Assembly (NCBI RefSeq): GCF_002433005.1 | Contig: NZ_DJHF01000007.1 | Span: forward strand, 13,556 to 75,699 | Length of the DNA: 62,144 nt | Origin: Acetomicrobium sp. UBA5826 | Lineage (GTDB): Bacteria > Synergistota > Synergistia > Synergistales > Acetomicrobiaceae | Reading direction: 5' to 3' | Shown here: positions 8,847-17,324 of the stretch, one piece after another | Numbering within the stretch: position 1 is the first letter of the stretch | How the letters are laid out: each line of letters opens with the position of its first letter | Notes under the pieces: model-generated | The model's input: only the letters and a program-made list of their open reading frames with translations | The model's database searches: none | What the model was told of the DNA's origin: nothing | Position numbers and translations under genes: made by a program

Positions 8847-9155
8847 AGTGGATGCCCTACTGGGAAAATTGGTACCTTTCCAACAGACATTCCCTTCGAC
8901 CTACAAGAGAGCCTCTATCAGTGCTTACCTCCCTATTTGCGAAAGAAACCCCGATCGAAGTGGGCCGAGATCCGCGATAAACTTATACAATGCAAAGAGG
9001 TCGCAAGAGCTATCGAAGCAATAGAAAAAAGCCTTTTTGTGCTTTGCCTCGATGATTTTGATGATTCTAGAAGGCGTTTCATCGAAAAACTTCCGAAGGC
9101 ATTGAAGGATATGCACCGCTGTGCCGGCCTGTCGACGGAACGTAAGTTTCTTTGA
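8847..9155 (+). pseudogene. Frameshifted remnant resembling a choline/carnitine acyltransferase
   Basis: One frame reads LKWMPYWENWYLSNRHSL, resembling the WWE...YL..R.PL region of carnitine acyltransferases. A different frame later gives IEKSLFVLCLDD, resembling their VCLD motif, in the right order. The ends and the catalytic His region are absent. The nearby betaine/carnitine-type binding protein fits such a function, but the similarity is judged by eye only. The frame change and missing parts make it a dead fragment. Confidence 0.35.
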
Positions 9156-9365
9156 CAAGCACGTAAAAATTCTTGTAATATAAAAACATATTGCAGTGCT
9201 TGCTTCTGTATTTTTATCCTTTCTATTCCCTAAAGCTCATAAAATTTTCGTAGCGCCCATTTGGCTATGCCCGTTACGACATCGCCGACCGATTTGCCTA
9301 TATTTTCTTGCCGCCCCGAGGCATTAAATAGTAAATAAAATAATATAAAAAGGAGGAATGCGTAA

Positions 9366-10379
9366 ATGAGAAAACTTTTCGCTCTTTTTTGCGCTGTTTC
9401 AATTGCGGTTTTTTGTATTACAGGGTCAGCGCCGGCAAAGGATAAAACAATTACCTTTGTAGATTTCAGCTGGAGCAGCGTACAGATGCACAACAGAATA
9501 GCGGGTTTCGTCCTGGAACACGGATACGGCTATAAGCCTAACTACATTTTCGCGGAATCCGTGCCAGGACTGACAGGGCTGGCACGTGGGGATATCGACG
9601 TGGCCATGGAGATGTGGATCGATAACGTCTTAGATTGGTACAATGAAGCTGTAGGGAAGGATAAAAAAGTCATCGACCTTGGTCCTGTTTTTCCTGACTC
9701 GCCTCAGGGTTGGTACGTGCCCACCTTCGTCATCGAAGGCGACGAAGAGAGGGGCATCGAACCTATGGCTCCGGATTTGAGGTCGGTCTATGACCTTCCC
9801 AAATATTGGGAACTTTTCAAAGACCGGGAAAAACCGAATAAGGGACGCTTCTACAACGCAATCCCGGGATGGGTGGTTTATGATATTAACTTAAAGAAAC
9901 TGGAAGCTTACGGACTTACCGATACCTTCGAGCCCTTTAGTCCGGGTTCGCAAACTTCCCTGGCTACGGCAATAGTAACGGCGTACAACAAAGGTCAACC
10001 TGTTCTCGCCTACTACTGGGAACCCGAATGGATTATGGGAATGTTAAATATGACTCGTCTTGAGGAACCCCCCTACGATCCAAAAAAGTGGAACGATGAG
10101 GCGGGCTATGCCTGCGAATTTCCGGCCGCCCGTGTCCACATAGGCATCAACGCCGATTTTCTCAAGAATAACACGGAGATACTGAGCTTTTTGGCAAATT
10201 ACGAGACCACTCTGGAGCAAAACAACGCAGCTTTGGCGTATATGCAGCAGAATAATGCCAACGTCGAAACAACCGCAGTATGGTTTCTCAAGGAATACAA
10301 AGACCTATGGACGAAATGGATACCCGACGACAAAGTCAAAGAAAAAGTATTAAAGGCTCTGGAAAAAATAAAAATATAA
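9366..10379 (+). CDS. Glycine betaine/carnitine/choline ABC importer substrate-binding protein
   Basis: A 337-residue OpuAC/ProX-type periplasmic protein. A signal peptide covers about residues 1-25 (MRKLFALFC...GSAPAKD). The mature start ITFVDFSWSSVQMHNRIAGF and then GLARGDIDVAMEMWIDN are characteristic of this family; the aromatic residues that box a quaternary ammonium group lie in segments such as LAYYWEPEW. The ATG has a good ribosome site (AAGGAGG, 6-7 bases away). No permease or ATPase is next to it; the downstream genes run the other way behind a strong terminator, so it must work with a transporter encoded elsewhere or be a leftover of a lost operon. A broken paralogue lies just upstream. 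Confidence 0.9.
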   Translation: MRKLFALFCAVSIAVFCITGSAPAKDKTITFVDFSWSSVQMHNRIAGFVLEHGYGYKPNYIFAESVPGLTGLARGDIDVAMEMWIDNVLDWYNEAVGKDKKVIDLGPVFPDSPQGWYVPTFVIEGDEERGIEPMAPDLRSVYDLPKYWELFKDREKPNKGRFYNAIPGWVVYDINLKKLEAYGLTDTFEPFSPGSQTSLATAIVTAYNKGQPVLAYYWEPEWIMGMLNMTRLEEPPYDPKKWNDEAGYACEFPAARVHIGINADFLKNNTEILSFLANYETTLEQNNAALAYMQQNNANVETTAVWFLKEYKDLWTKWIPDDKVKEKVLKALEKIKI

Positions 10380-10386
10380 AAAAGCT

Positions 10387-10422
10387 GCCCCCGATGGGAC
10401 TTTGCCTATCGGGGGCGTTTTT
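10387..10422 (+). terminator. Rho-independent terminator after the betaine-binding protein gene
   Basis: Perfect 9-base stem GCCCCCGAT (10387-10395) and ATCGGGGGC (10408-10416), followed by GTTTTT. It separates this gene from the convergent M42 operon. Confidence 0.9.
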
Positions 10423-10426
10423 AACG

Positions 10427-11431
10427 TTAGATATTTAAATCTACAAGGCTTACCAGCAATTTTACCGCTCCTTCTACGTCGCTTAGGCTCACCGTCTCGC
10501 TCGGAGAGTGGACGTATCTGGTAGGTATTGAAAGCGTTGCGGAAGGGATGCCTTCCTTCGTTCTTTGAAGTGCGGCAGCGTTAGTGCCGCCAAAGGTCAA
10601 AACTTCCTTTTGGTAAGGCACATTCGCCTTTTGTGCTGCCTGCTCCAGCAGTTCGACGACCTTCCTGTGGCTTATGGACATCTTGTCCTTGATCTTTATG
10701 GCAGGGCCTTTGCCCAACGCCATGGCGTGCCTTTTCAGTCCCTTCGGATGGTCGGCCGAATCGGTGACATCAACGGCTATGCAAATTTGAGGTGAAAAGC
10801 TGTATGCCGATACAAAGGCTCCGACGAGCCCAATTTCTTCCTGGACGGAAAAAGACCCTATGACCGTATGGCGCGGATCCTTTAAATTCCTGAAGACTTC
10901 GACCAAGACGGCACAGCCCACCCTGTCGTCCATGGATTTCGATGTGAGGTAATTGCCGTTTTTGTAAAAATAGGAATCGTAGACGCCAAAGGTGCCGATG
11001 GAGACCAAGCTTTCGGCTTCACTGCGGTCGCCGGCGCCGATGTCCACGAAGAGGTTGTCAAAGGCGAGGTTCGATAAATTTTTCTTTTGCTCCTCGGGCG
11101 TCTCGCCTTCGTAGTAAACCACTCCCGTGGCTTTGGGGAACTTTACTCTTTGGCCTACGTAGTGATAGGGAGAAACTCCGCCAACGGGCTCCACCCTGAG
11201 GAACCCCTTATCGTCTATATTCGTTACCACAAGCCCGATTTCGTCTATATGGGCGTCTAAAAGCATCTCTTTGTCGTCTCTTCCCCTTTTCCAGACGAGC
11301 AAATTGCCCACGGGGTCGAACTTGTGTCCGTCTATGTGGCCTTCAAGGTATTTAAGGACGATTTTTTGGACCTCCTCTTCCCTGCCGCTTGGGCCGTAAC
11401 TTTCTGTCAGTTCTTTGATTAGATCTATCAT
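10427..11431 (-). CDS. M42-family metallo-aminopeptidase, third gene of three
   Basis: A 334-residue M42 (glutamyl aminopeptidase/FrvX-like) enzyme; the family forms large tetrahedral dodecamers that trim peptides in the cytoplasm. Metal and catalytic residues are visible in AHIDEIGLV, DDRVGCAVL, SVQEEIGLVGA (catalytic Glu), AVDVTDSAD and the final His of RYVHSPSE. The start overlaps the stop of the preceding M42 gene by 4 bases. Three paralogues in one operon suggest mixed assemblies or a set of complementary specificities. Confidence 0.92.
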   Translation of the reverse strand: MIDLIKELTESYGPSGREEEVQKIVLKYLEGHIDGHKFDPVGNLLVWKRGRDDKEMLLDAHIDEIGLVVTNIDDKGFLRVEPVGGVSPYHYVGQRVKFPKATGVVYYEGETPEEQKKNLSNLAFDNLFVDIGAGDRSEAESLVSIGTFGVYDSYFYKNGNYLTSKSMDDRVGCAVLVEVFRNLKDPRHTVIGSFSVQEEIGLVGAFVSAYSFSPQICIAVDVTDSADHPKGLKRHAMALGKGPAIKIKDKMSISHRKVVELLEQAAQKANVPYQKEVLTFGGTNAAALQRTKEGIPSATLSIPTRYVHSPSETVSLSDVEGAVKLLVSLVDLNI

Positions 11432-12468
11432 CTTGCAAAACCCTCTCCTTCTTCTAAGATATTGCTTACCAGTTTGACCGTGTTTTCAAAATCTCCCAGG
11501 TCGATCATGGACAAGGGGCTATGGATGTATCGGGCCGGAACGGAGATTACCCCAGCCGGCACTCCCCCGCCGGTTTTTGCCAAGCGCGCAGCGTCCGTTC
11601 CGCCCGCGGTCCTCCTTTTATATTGATGCTTGATGTCGTATTTTTGGGCGACCTGCAGTATGGATTCGTAGATCTTTTTATTTACCACGTAGCCCCTGTG
11701 CATGAAGGTAACGGCGGGGCCGTCTCCCAGGTGAGTTGCCCATTGATGTTCCGGAAGGCCGGGATCGTCTCCTGCCGTGGTCCCCTCGATCACCAAGGCT
11801 ATATTGGGTTGAAGCTGTTCAAATAATACCGCGCTTCCCCGCAGGCCTGGCTCTTCCTGGACCAGGAAGGCAAAGTACAGGTCGTCCTCGTAACGTTGTT
11901 CCTGTTCTATTACCTCCATCAAGACGGCGCAACCTGCCCTGTCGTCGAAGGCCTTTCCGGTTGCGCGTGAATTTTCACTCCTGAAATCCGTCGCAAATGA
12001 GATGTAGTCTCCTAATTCCACTTTACGTGAGGCTTCTTCCTTTGACCTTGCACCTATATGGACGCGAAGGTTTTCGAATTTGGGCGAGGCCAGCAGCTCG
12101 TCTTTCTTTTGAAGGTGTATAGCCTTGTAACCGATAACTCCGGGCAGCTCTCCATTGATCCTGACAGGTTTTCCAACGACAACCCTGGGATCGACGCCCC
12201 CTACGGGAGCAAAGGATAGCGTTCCGTCATCCTCTACGTTTGTCACCATGAAGCCGACCTCATCCATGTGGGCAGTCAGGACGAACTTTCTGTTCGACCT
12301 GGTCCCCTTTTTGAAGGCGATCAAGTTGCCCAGGACGTCGACTTTTAAGCTGTCTACCTTGTCTTTGATCTTTTCTTCTATAAACTTCCTGACGCGTCCC
12401 TCATCTCCAGAGACGCCGTCAAGTTCGGATAATTCCTTTAAGTACAACGCCTTCACCCCTTTCATCAC
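11428..12468 (-). CDS. M42-family metallo-aminopeptidase, second gene of three
   Basis: A 346-residue M42 peptidase. Motifs are AHMDEVGFM, FDDRAGCAVL, LVQEEPGLRGSA, and RYIHSPLS. At the fourth metal position it has VIEGTTAGDDPG, with Glu rather than Asp, a variant known in one M42 subgroup. It overlaps both neighbours by 4 bases. Its specificity is likely different from the flanking paralogues, whose equivalent position is Asp. Confidence 0.92.
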   Translation of the reverse strand: MMKGVKALYLKELSELDGVSGDEGRVRKFIEEKIKDKVDSLKVDVLGNLIAFKKGTRSNRKFVLTAHMDEVGFMVTNVEDDGTLSFAPVGGVDPRVVVGKPVRINGELPGVIGYKAIHLQKKDELLASPKFENLRVHIGARSKEEASRKVELGDYISFATDFRSENSRATGKAFDDRAGCAVLMEVIEQEQRYEDDLYFAFLVQEEPGLRGSAVLFEQLQPNIALVIEGTTAGDDPGLPEHQWATHLGDGPAVTFMHRGYVVNKKIYESILQVAQKYDIKHQYKRRTAGGTDAARLAKTGGGVPAGVISVPARYIHSPLSMIDLGDFENTVKLVSNILEEGEGFAR

Positions 12469-13481
12469 AGGTTTACGGTGCTTGTTAAAGCCAGTAGGCG
12501 TGCGGTCTCCTCCACGTCGCGGGGATCGACCAATTCTACGGGCGTGTGCATGTACATGAGCGGTATGGAGATCAGCGCCGTCTTTATACCCGACCTCGTA
12601 AGCTGCACCTCGTCCGTGTCGGTATGAGACCTCCCGGGGGTCGGCTCGATCTGCGTCCTTACGCCGTGACGTTTTGCCACGTCACATAAGACCTTGTAAA
12701 ACTCCCTGTTTATGACGGGCCCGACTGCCAATACGGGGCCTTCCGAGATCTTAATTTGGGGCATCTGCGGGACGTGTTCGTTGCCATGGGTTACGTCTAC
12801 CACTATGGCCTCGTCCAACCCAAGCTCGTACGCAACGGAGACCGCCCCCGGGCCTGCGATCTCCTCCTGGCTTGAAAAGATGAAATAAACGTCAGCCCTG
12901 TTTTTTATAATCTCAAGCTTGCTGGCGGCCATGATTAGGGCAGCACAGCTTGCTCTGTTGTCCAATGCCTTACCGGAAAATTTATCGCCTAAAGAGGCAC
13001 ACCTTCCTTCGATGACGCAAATGTCTCCTACACTTACGGCTTCGCTTAAAGGGCTGCAGGAAACGTCGACGTAAATGTCGTTGTAATCGGGGACCTTATC
13101 TTTTTGATCGTCTTTTTGGAGGTGAGGAGGAAGAAAGCCTACAACTCCTGTGGCGACACCCTGCTTGGTGAATATCTTTATCCTTTGGGAGATGACCACC
13201 TTCGGATCTATGCCGCCGATTGGCTCGACCCTCAAAAAACCTCTTTCTTCAAGCTTTGCGACGACAAACCCTATCTCGTCAGCATGGGCAAATATCCCAA
13301 GTTTTTTGACATTTTGCCCATTTTTTACGGCTATAAGCGCGTTCATCTTGTGTTTTCTTACGGAATCGACGTAGGGTTTGATGTTTTCTTCGATGACCTT
13401 TAGGACTTCATTCTCATAGCCCGAGGGACTGTCAGCGCTTGAAAGACATTTAAGCAAAGAAACCGTATCCAATGACATCAC
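12465..13481 (-). CDS. M42-family metallo-aminopeptidase, first gene of three
   Basis: A 338-residue M42 peptidase. Motifs are AHADEIGFVVAK, LDNRASCAALIM (Asn where the other two have Asp), SSQEEIAGPGAVS, VVDVTHGNEH and MYMHTPVE. It is the promoter-proximal gene of the three-peptidase operon. The upstream gap before the broken hicB is only about 15 bases, so the operon promoter probably lies within or beyond that remnant. Confidence 0.92.
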   Translation of the reverse strand: MMSLDTVSLLKCLSSADSPSGYENEVLKVIEENIKPYVDSVRKHKMNALIAVKNGQNVKKLGIFAHADEIGFVVAKLEERGFLRVEPIGGIDPKVVISQRIKIFTKQGVATGVVGFLPPHLQKDDQKDKVPDYNDIYVDVSCSPLSEAVSVGDICVIEGRCASLGDKFSGKALDNRASCAALIMAASKLEIIKNRADVYFIFSSQEEIAGPGAVSVAYELGLDEAIVVDVTHGNEHVPQMPQIKISEGPVLAVGPVINREFYKVLCDVAKRHGVRTQIEPTPGRSHTDTDEVQLTRSGIKTALISIPLMYMHTPVELVDPRDVEETARLLALTSTVNL

Positions 13482-13495
13482 TCCTTTGGTCGTAA

Positions 13496-13687
13496 CTATG
13501 CATAAAGCAGCTTGGGTTTAGGTTCAGGAATCTCCCTGCCAAGTTGCTTTGCAGTTTCTATCCATTCCTTGATCACAGCAAAAGCTTTTACAGCCTCATC
13601 ATATGTTTCGTCATCGGCCATGCAACCCGGCAATTCCGGCACTTCAACTATAAAACAATTATCTTATCTGCTCCAATATATAATCAT
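13496..13687 (-). pseudogene. HicB-type antitoxin gene interrupted by one stop codon
   Basis: From ATG 13687 the frame reads MIIYWSR, then TAA, then DNCFIVEVPELPGCMADDET and continues in frame to EPKPKLLYA and a stop at 13496. This is the complete length of a small HicB (UPF0150) antitoxin (63 codons) with a single nonsense codon at position 8, where relatives usually carry Glu or Ala. No hicA lies beside it. It is either a recent pseudogene or is read by rare reinitiation. It lies immediately upstream of the M42 operon. Confidence 0.8.
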
Positions 13688-13703
13688 TTTTTGTCAGCAA
13701 CGT

Positions 13704-14366
13704 TTACAGCCAGCCTTTCTCCCTCCAATATCCGTACTCCCCCGCCCACTGCTCTTTTCTCAAAGAGATTGCATCTTTAAAGAACCTTCGCCTGACTTCC
13801 ATCATTGCCAACTGATCCGGAAATTTTTTGCCCTCCCTGACAGCTTCAACAATTTGAGTACCAAGCGATCTAGCCCTTTCCTTTAGGGCATCAAATTCTG
13901 ACATTGGCCCCGAAGCTCCGCCAACATATTGGACGCCGCAGCTTATCATGTAATCTTCAAGGTAATCCAAAACCATCACGTGAGGCCCGCCACCCGACGT
14001 GGCAAAGGCTGCGCCGTATTTGCCCAAAAGCATCTGGCAGTGAATAAATGGGCTTGAGCGATCCAAAAGCGCTTTAAGCTGAGCCGAGATATGGTTTATA
14101 TAAACAGGCGAGGCGAACATTATGACGTCCGCCTCCAGCATCTTTTGGAGGATATCGCTGACATCATCTTTTATGGGACACTGAAGAAGATTTCTATGAC
14201 ATAAACCGCAACCTATACAGTATCGGATATCTTTATCGGAAAGATTGATGTATTCCGCTTCGGCATCCGTAAAATGCAACTTTATCGCATTTAAAGTTTC
14301 TTCCATAAGCTTAAAGGTATTGCTTTGCTTCCCTCTTGGACTTCCTGATATGCAGAGCATCTTCAT
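13704..14366 (-). CDS. Flavodoxin-like NAD(P)H-dependent FMN reductase, iron-sulfur flavoprotein type
   Basis: A 220-residue protein. The FMN phosphate loop is ISGSPRGKQSNTFKL at the N-terminus, followed by CIGCGLCHRNLLQCPIKDD, a cysteine cluster typical of this NADPH-dependent reductase/iron-sulfur flavoprotein group, and FASPVYINHISAQLKALLDR, the conserved helix near the flavin. The product probably reduces quinones, metals or other small acceptors in the cytoplasm. It is a single gene with its own leader. A related gene without the same Cys spacing lies at 31178. Confidence 0.85.
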   Translation of the reverse strand: MKMLCISGSPRGKQSNTFKLMEETLNAIKLHFTDAEAEYINLSDKDIRYCIGCGLCHRNLLQCPIKDDVSDILQKMLEADVIMFASPVYINHISAQLKALLDRSSPFIHCQMLLGKYGAAFATSGGGPHVMVLDYLEDYMISCGVQYVGGASGPMSEFDALKERARSLGTQIVEAVREGKKFPDQLAMMEVRRRFFKDAISLRKEQWAGEYGYWREKGWL

Positions 14367-14564
14367 GGTTTAGCCTCCCCGTATGCTATTTAAATTTAAG
14401 ATCAGTCAGGTAAATCAAGCTTCGACTCGAACTTGTGCCTTAATTATATGCCTCAAGGCACGAAGGGGATAGCTTTAGCAGTTGTATGATAAATTGTTAA
14501 CCAAGCGAATTTACTGTTGATGGGGCTGAGGGTATTTGTAAGTGAACATGATTTTAGATAGAGA

Positions 14565-14891
14565 CTAGCGTCTCCAGAAAAAGGCAAGCCACAGGCAGGG
14601 CGGGGCGGTGCTTGTCGAAAGTACGCGGTGTTTGACGTGAGCAGGGATTAAAACCCATTCTCCCCTATCAAGCACTTTTGTGCTGCCGTCCTCCCACTGA
14701 ATGACTCCCTGTCCTTCAAGGACGCACACCCACTCATTCTCTTTTTGGTCGTACCAAAACCCCTCGGGAGATGCTTGACCTGTCGAAATGATGCGCTCTA
14801 TGCGCACCCATTCGTCGGCGTAAAGGGTTTCAGTGACCTCTTCGCTAAGCGACGCCACTGATGGATCGTAAAGATTCGCATTCTTTTTCAT
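14565..14891 (-). CDS. Small single-domain cupin protein
   Basis: A 108-residue cupin. The first cupin motif region is GFWYDQKENEWVCVLEGQG and the second is LDRGEWVLIPAHVKHRVL. The usual first-motif His pair is replaced by Tyr/Asn-containing sequence, while PAHVKHRV supplies two His, so metal binding may be altered. Such small cupins are often sugar isomerases or sensors; the function here is open. The downstream side is separated from the flavoprotein gene by about 200 bases that contain a hairpin TGCCTT...AAGGCA (14434-14461). Confidence 0.75.
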   Translation of the reverse strand: MKKNANLYDPSVASLSEEVTETLYADEWVRIERIISTGQASPEGFWYDQKENEWVCVLEGQGVIQWEDGSTKVLDRGEWVLIPAHVKHRVLSTSTAPPCLWLAFFWRR

Positions 14892-14963
14892 TAAAGGAAG
14901 CTCTCCATTTCTAAAATCGGGCGAAAATTCAAGATTTAGGCCAAAATATATTTTAAAACTATA

Positions 14964-16058
14964 CTAAAAAGCCGGGTTTCTATGTTTATTTGTCATCTTA
15001 TCTATCGCTTCCCACAGACCCTGCAGGTAAACTGCACCTAATGCCCTATCGTATAACCCGTAACCGGGGCGGCCTGTTTCTTTCCATATCATCCTACCGT
15101 GATCCGGCCTCATGTATCCGTCAAACCCCACATCGTAAAAGGCCTTTACGATCTCAAACATGTCAAGGGATCCGCATTTGGAGAGGTGTGCGCTTTCATA
15201 GAAATCCCTGTCGGAGGTGAACTTGAGGTTTCTGATGTGCGCAAAATGGATCCTGCCTTCCTTGCCAAACTCCCTAATGATGGCAGGGATGTCGTTTTGC
15301 CTGTTAGCGCCAAGAGAACCGGTGCAAACGGTTATGCCGTTGTACCTGCTTTTGTTAAGGTCCAGAAATTTGCGTATATTCTCCCTTCCCGTTATGACCC
15401 TTGGCAAGCCAAACACCGGCCAGGGCGGATCGTCGGGGTGTATGGCCATCTTTATGTCGCACTCCTCTGCGGAAGGTATGATGCTATCGAGGAAATATTT
15501 GATGTTTTTCCAGTACTTGTCCTCCGTCATCTCTTTGTATCTTTCTATAGTCCTTGAGATTTCCTTAAGCCTTTCGGGCTCCCAACCGGGAAGTTCTGAA
15601 TCCTTCGATTGTTCCATAAACTGTTCGGCGAAGTTTTCAGGATCTATCTTGGAGACGAAATCGTGCCTATATGCCATGGTCCTGGAGCCATCTTCTAATT
15701 GGTATTCCAACTCCGTCCTAAGCCAGTCGAAGGCGGGCATGAAGTTGTAGCAGATCACCTTCACGCCTATTTGGGAGAGGTTTTTCATGGTCTTTATGTA
15801 ATTTTCTATGTACCTGTCCCGCGTTTCGAGCCCCAGCTTGATATCCTCATGCACGTTTACGCTCTCTATCACTTCAAGCTTTAGGCCGTAGCTTTCGACT
15901 TCTTCCTTTAGGGCCTTTAGACGTTCTAATGGCCACACCTCACCAACTGGTATGTCAAGCAAGCTAGTTACAACTACCTCCATCCCGGGAATCTGCCTGA
16001 TCTGTTCAAGCGTTATATGGTCATATCCCTTTCCAAACCAACGAAAACTCATCTTCAC
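14964..16058 (-). CDS. uxuA: Mannonate dehydratase
   Basis: A 364-residue UxuA enzyme that converts D-mannonate to 2-keto-3-deoxy-gluconate in hexuronate breakdown. The N-terminus FRWFGKGYDHITLEQIRQI, the segment VICYNFMPAFDWLRTELEY and the metal-binding HPDDPPWPVFGLPRV and RPDHGRMIWKE are diagnostic. The GTG at 16058 has GGAGGT 9 bases upstream; the in-frame ATG two codons later is farther from it. No uxaC, uxuB or kdgK is adjacent, so the rest of the pathway lies elsewhere. The cupin gene follows on the same strand after about 70 bases. Confidence 0.95.
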   Translation of the reverse strand: MKMSFRWFGKGYDHITLEQIRQIPGMEVVVTSLLDIPVGEVWPLERLKALKEEVESYGLKLEVIESVNVHEDIKLGLETRDRYIENYIKTMKNLSQIGVKVICYNFMPAFDWLRTELEYQLEDGSRTMAYRHDFVSKIDPENFAEQFMEQSKDSELPGWEPERLKEISRTIERYKEMTEDKYWKNIKYFLDSIIPSAEECDIKMAIHPDDPPWPVFGLPRVITGRENIRKFLDLNKSRYNGITVCTGSLGANRQNDIPAIIREFGKEGRIHFAHIRNLKFTSDRDFYESAHLSKCGSLDMFEIVKAFYDVGFDGYMRPDHGRMIWKETGRPGYGLYDRALGAVYLQGLWEAIDKMTNKHRNPAF

Positions 16059-16427
16059 GACATATCTACCTCCATGTTTACGTACTTAGATGGCCAGTGC
16101 GATCTTATCTATCATACTACATGAAAAATCACAAGTTGCGGTTTGTCGGTGTGATTCATGAAGCGTAAATCAACGAATGCCTTCCTTTGCTAAATTTAAG
16201 CTCCACTTAAGCTGCACGCATACTAAAATATTTGTATGTAAGTTGTCAATACAAACCAGATATATTTTAACACCCTATTTATATAGCTACGATAAATTGC
16301 TATATTTGCACTACGAGAGATAATATGGGGACGACAGATAGGGGGGTTGTATAATTGCTGTTGTTTGTGTTGTTTAATCGATCTGTGCTGCGGATTTTTC
16401 AATGATTTTAATGAGGGGAGATATTTT
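16059..16427. other. Intergenic region between uxuA and the M23-like gene
   Basis: About 370 AT-rich bases between divergently transcribed genes. Both promoters should lie here. I found no convincing operator, riboswitch or small gene; short open frames in it have no ribosome sites. Confidence 0.4.
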
Positions 16428-17324
16428 TTGACTGTTGAGATCGCGAGTTTCTGCGGGATAAAGATATACGCGCAACTGTCAAACAGAGTGACTTTTTTCA
16501 ACAGCCCCTACCCCGCGCACTTCGAACACAAAGCTGTCGACATTTACCCTTTCTCTCATGACGCACCCTCTCCTGTAGAGGGAAAGGTTACGTATGTTTA
16601 CGAATTTACGGCTCCAAGGACGAAGCAATTTCAAATGCCCACGAAAGAATACCTGATCGCCATCCAAACGCCGGTGACCTCGGAGTATCTCGTTCGCATC
16701 CTCCATGTAAAACCAATCGTCAAGGTGGGTGACTGCGTAAAGGTTGGCCAGATTCTGGGGGAGATGGTAAAAAACGGCCACTTCGACTCCTGGACCGATC
16801 GTCATATGCACGTCGAAATCAGGCCGCGCGACAACCTGATCAGGGCACAGGGAGGCATGCCCATTTACGCTTCCTTGAAATGGGAAAAGTTTTACGGCGT
16901 GCCTCCTACCTCAAGCTTTCAGGGCGAAGTCATCGTCCAAAGGCCGAATTACACGCTCCTTAAAGGCCCTACTGCCAGGATGGGTATGTTTTCCGGCCTG
17001 CCCGTTACAGTTGGCAAGGGAATTGGGATTTTAGACGGGGGTCTGCCGCATTACGGCTTTGGAGGCGTGCTGGCACGCGGAAGGGCAGAGATCGGCGATC
17101 CCGTTTACATCGAAGACGTAAGGATAGGGCACGTAACAAAAATTTACTCCGACGGTTTTGCCAGGTTTGAAGTGGAACCTTTTTCAGTAAAGCTCGACAA
17201 CATCAGCATGAAGGGCATTTCGTGCTATATGGGCTTGTCCGGTGATTTTATGTGGAAGTTGATCCCTCAAGACGGAAAAAGGATGAGCTTGAAGGATAAA
17301 GCCTCAGTCATCATCTGCCAGTAA
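16428..17324 (+). CDS. M23-peptidase-like (LysM/duplicated hybrid motif) protein of unknown function
   Basis: A protein of 298 residues. The TTG start at 16428 is chosen because GAGGGGAG lies 7 bases before it; upstream in-frame codons give an implausible cysteine-rich leader. The segment FEHKAVDIYPF...PSPVEGKVTYVYEF...LVRILHVKPIVKVGDCVKVG and DRHMHVEIRP resembles the lysostaphin-type M23 fold (HxxxD and HxH sites), but no signal peptide is present, so a cytoplasmic role is likely. Its last 14 bases overlap the end of the convergent radical SAM gene. Its function is not known to me; the neighbouring lipoate genes are only a hint. Confidence 0.6.
   Translation: MTVEIASFCGIKIYAQLSNRVTFFNSPYPAHFEHKAVDIYPFSHDAPSPVEGKVTYVYEFTAPRTKQFQMPTKEYLIAIQTPVTSEYLVRILHVKPIVKVGDCVKVGQILGEMVKNGHFDSWTDRHMHVEIRPRDNLIRAQGGMPIYASLKWEKFYGVPPTSSFQGEVIVQRPNYTLLKGPTARMGMFSGLPVTVGKGIGILDGGLPHYGFGGVLARGRAEIGDPVYIEDVRIGHVTKIYSDGFARFEVEPFSVKLDNISMKGISCYMGLSGDFMWKLIPQDGKRMSLKDKASVIICQ

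Noticed and set aside
16223..16501. Minus-strand open frame of 92 codons between uxuA and the M23-like gene
   Set aside because: AT-driven composition, overlaps the start of the M23-like gene and has no ribosome site.
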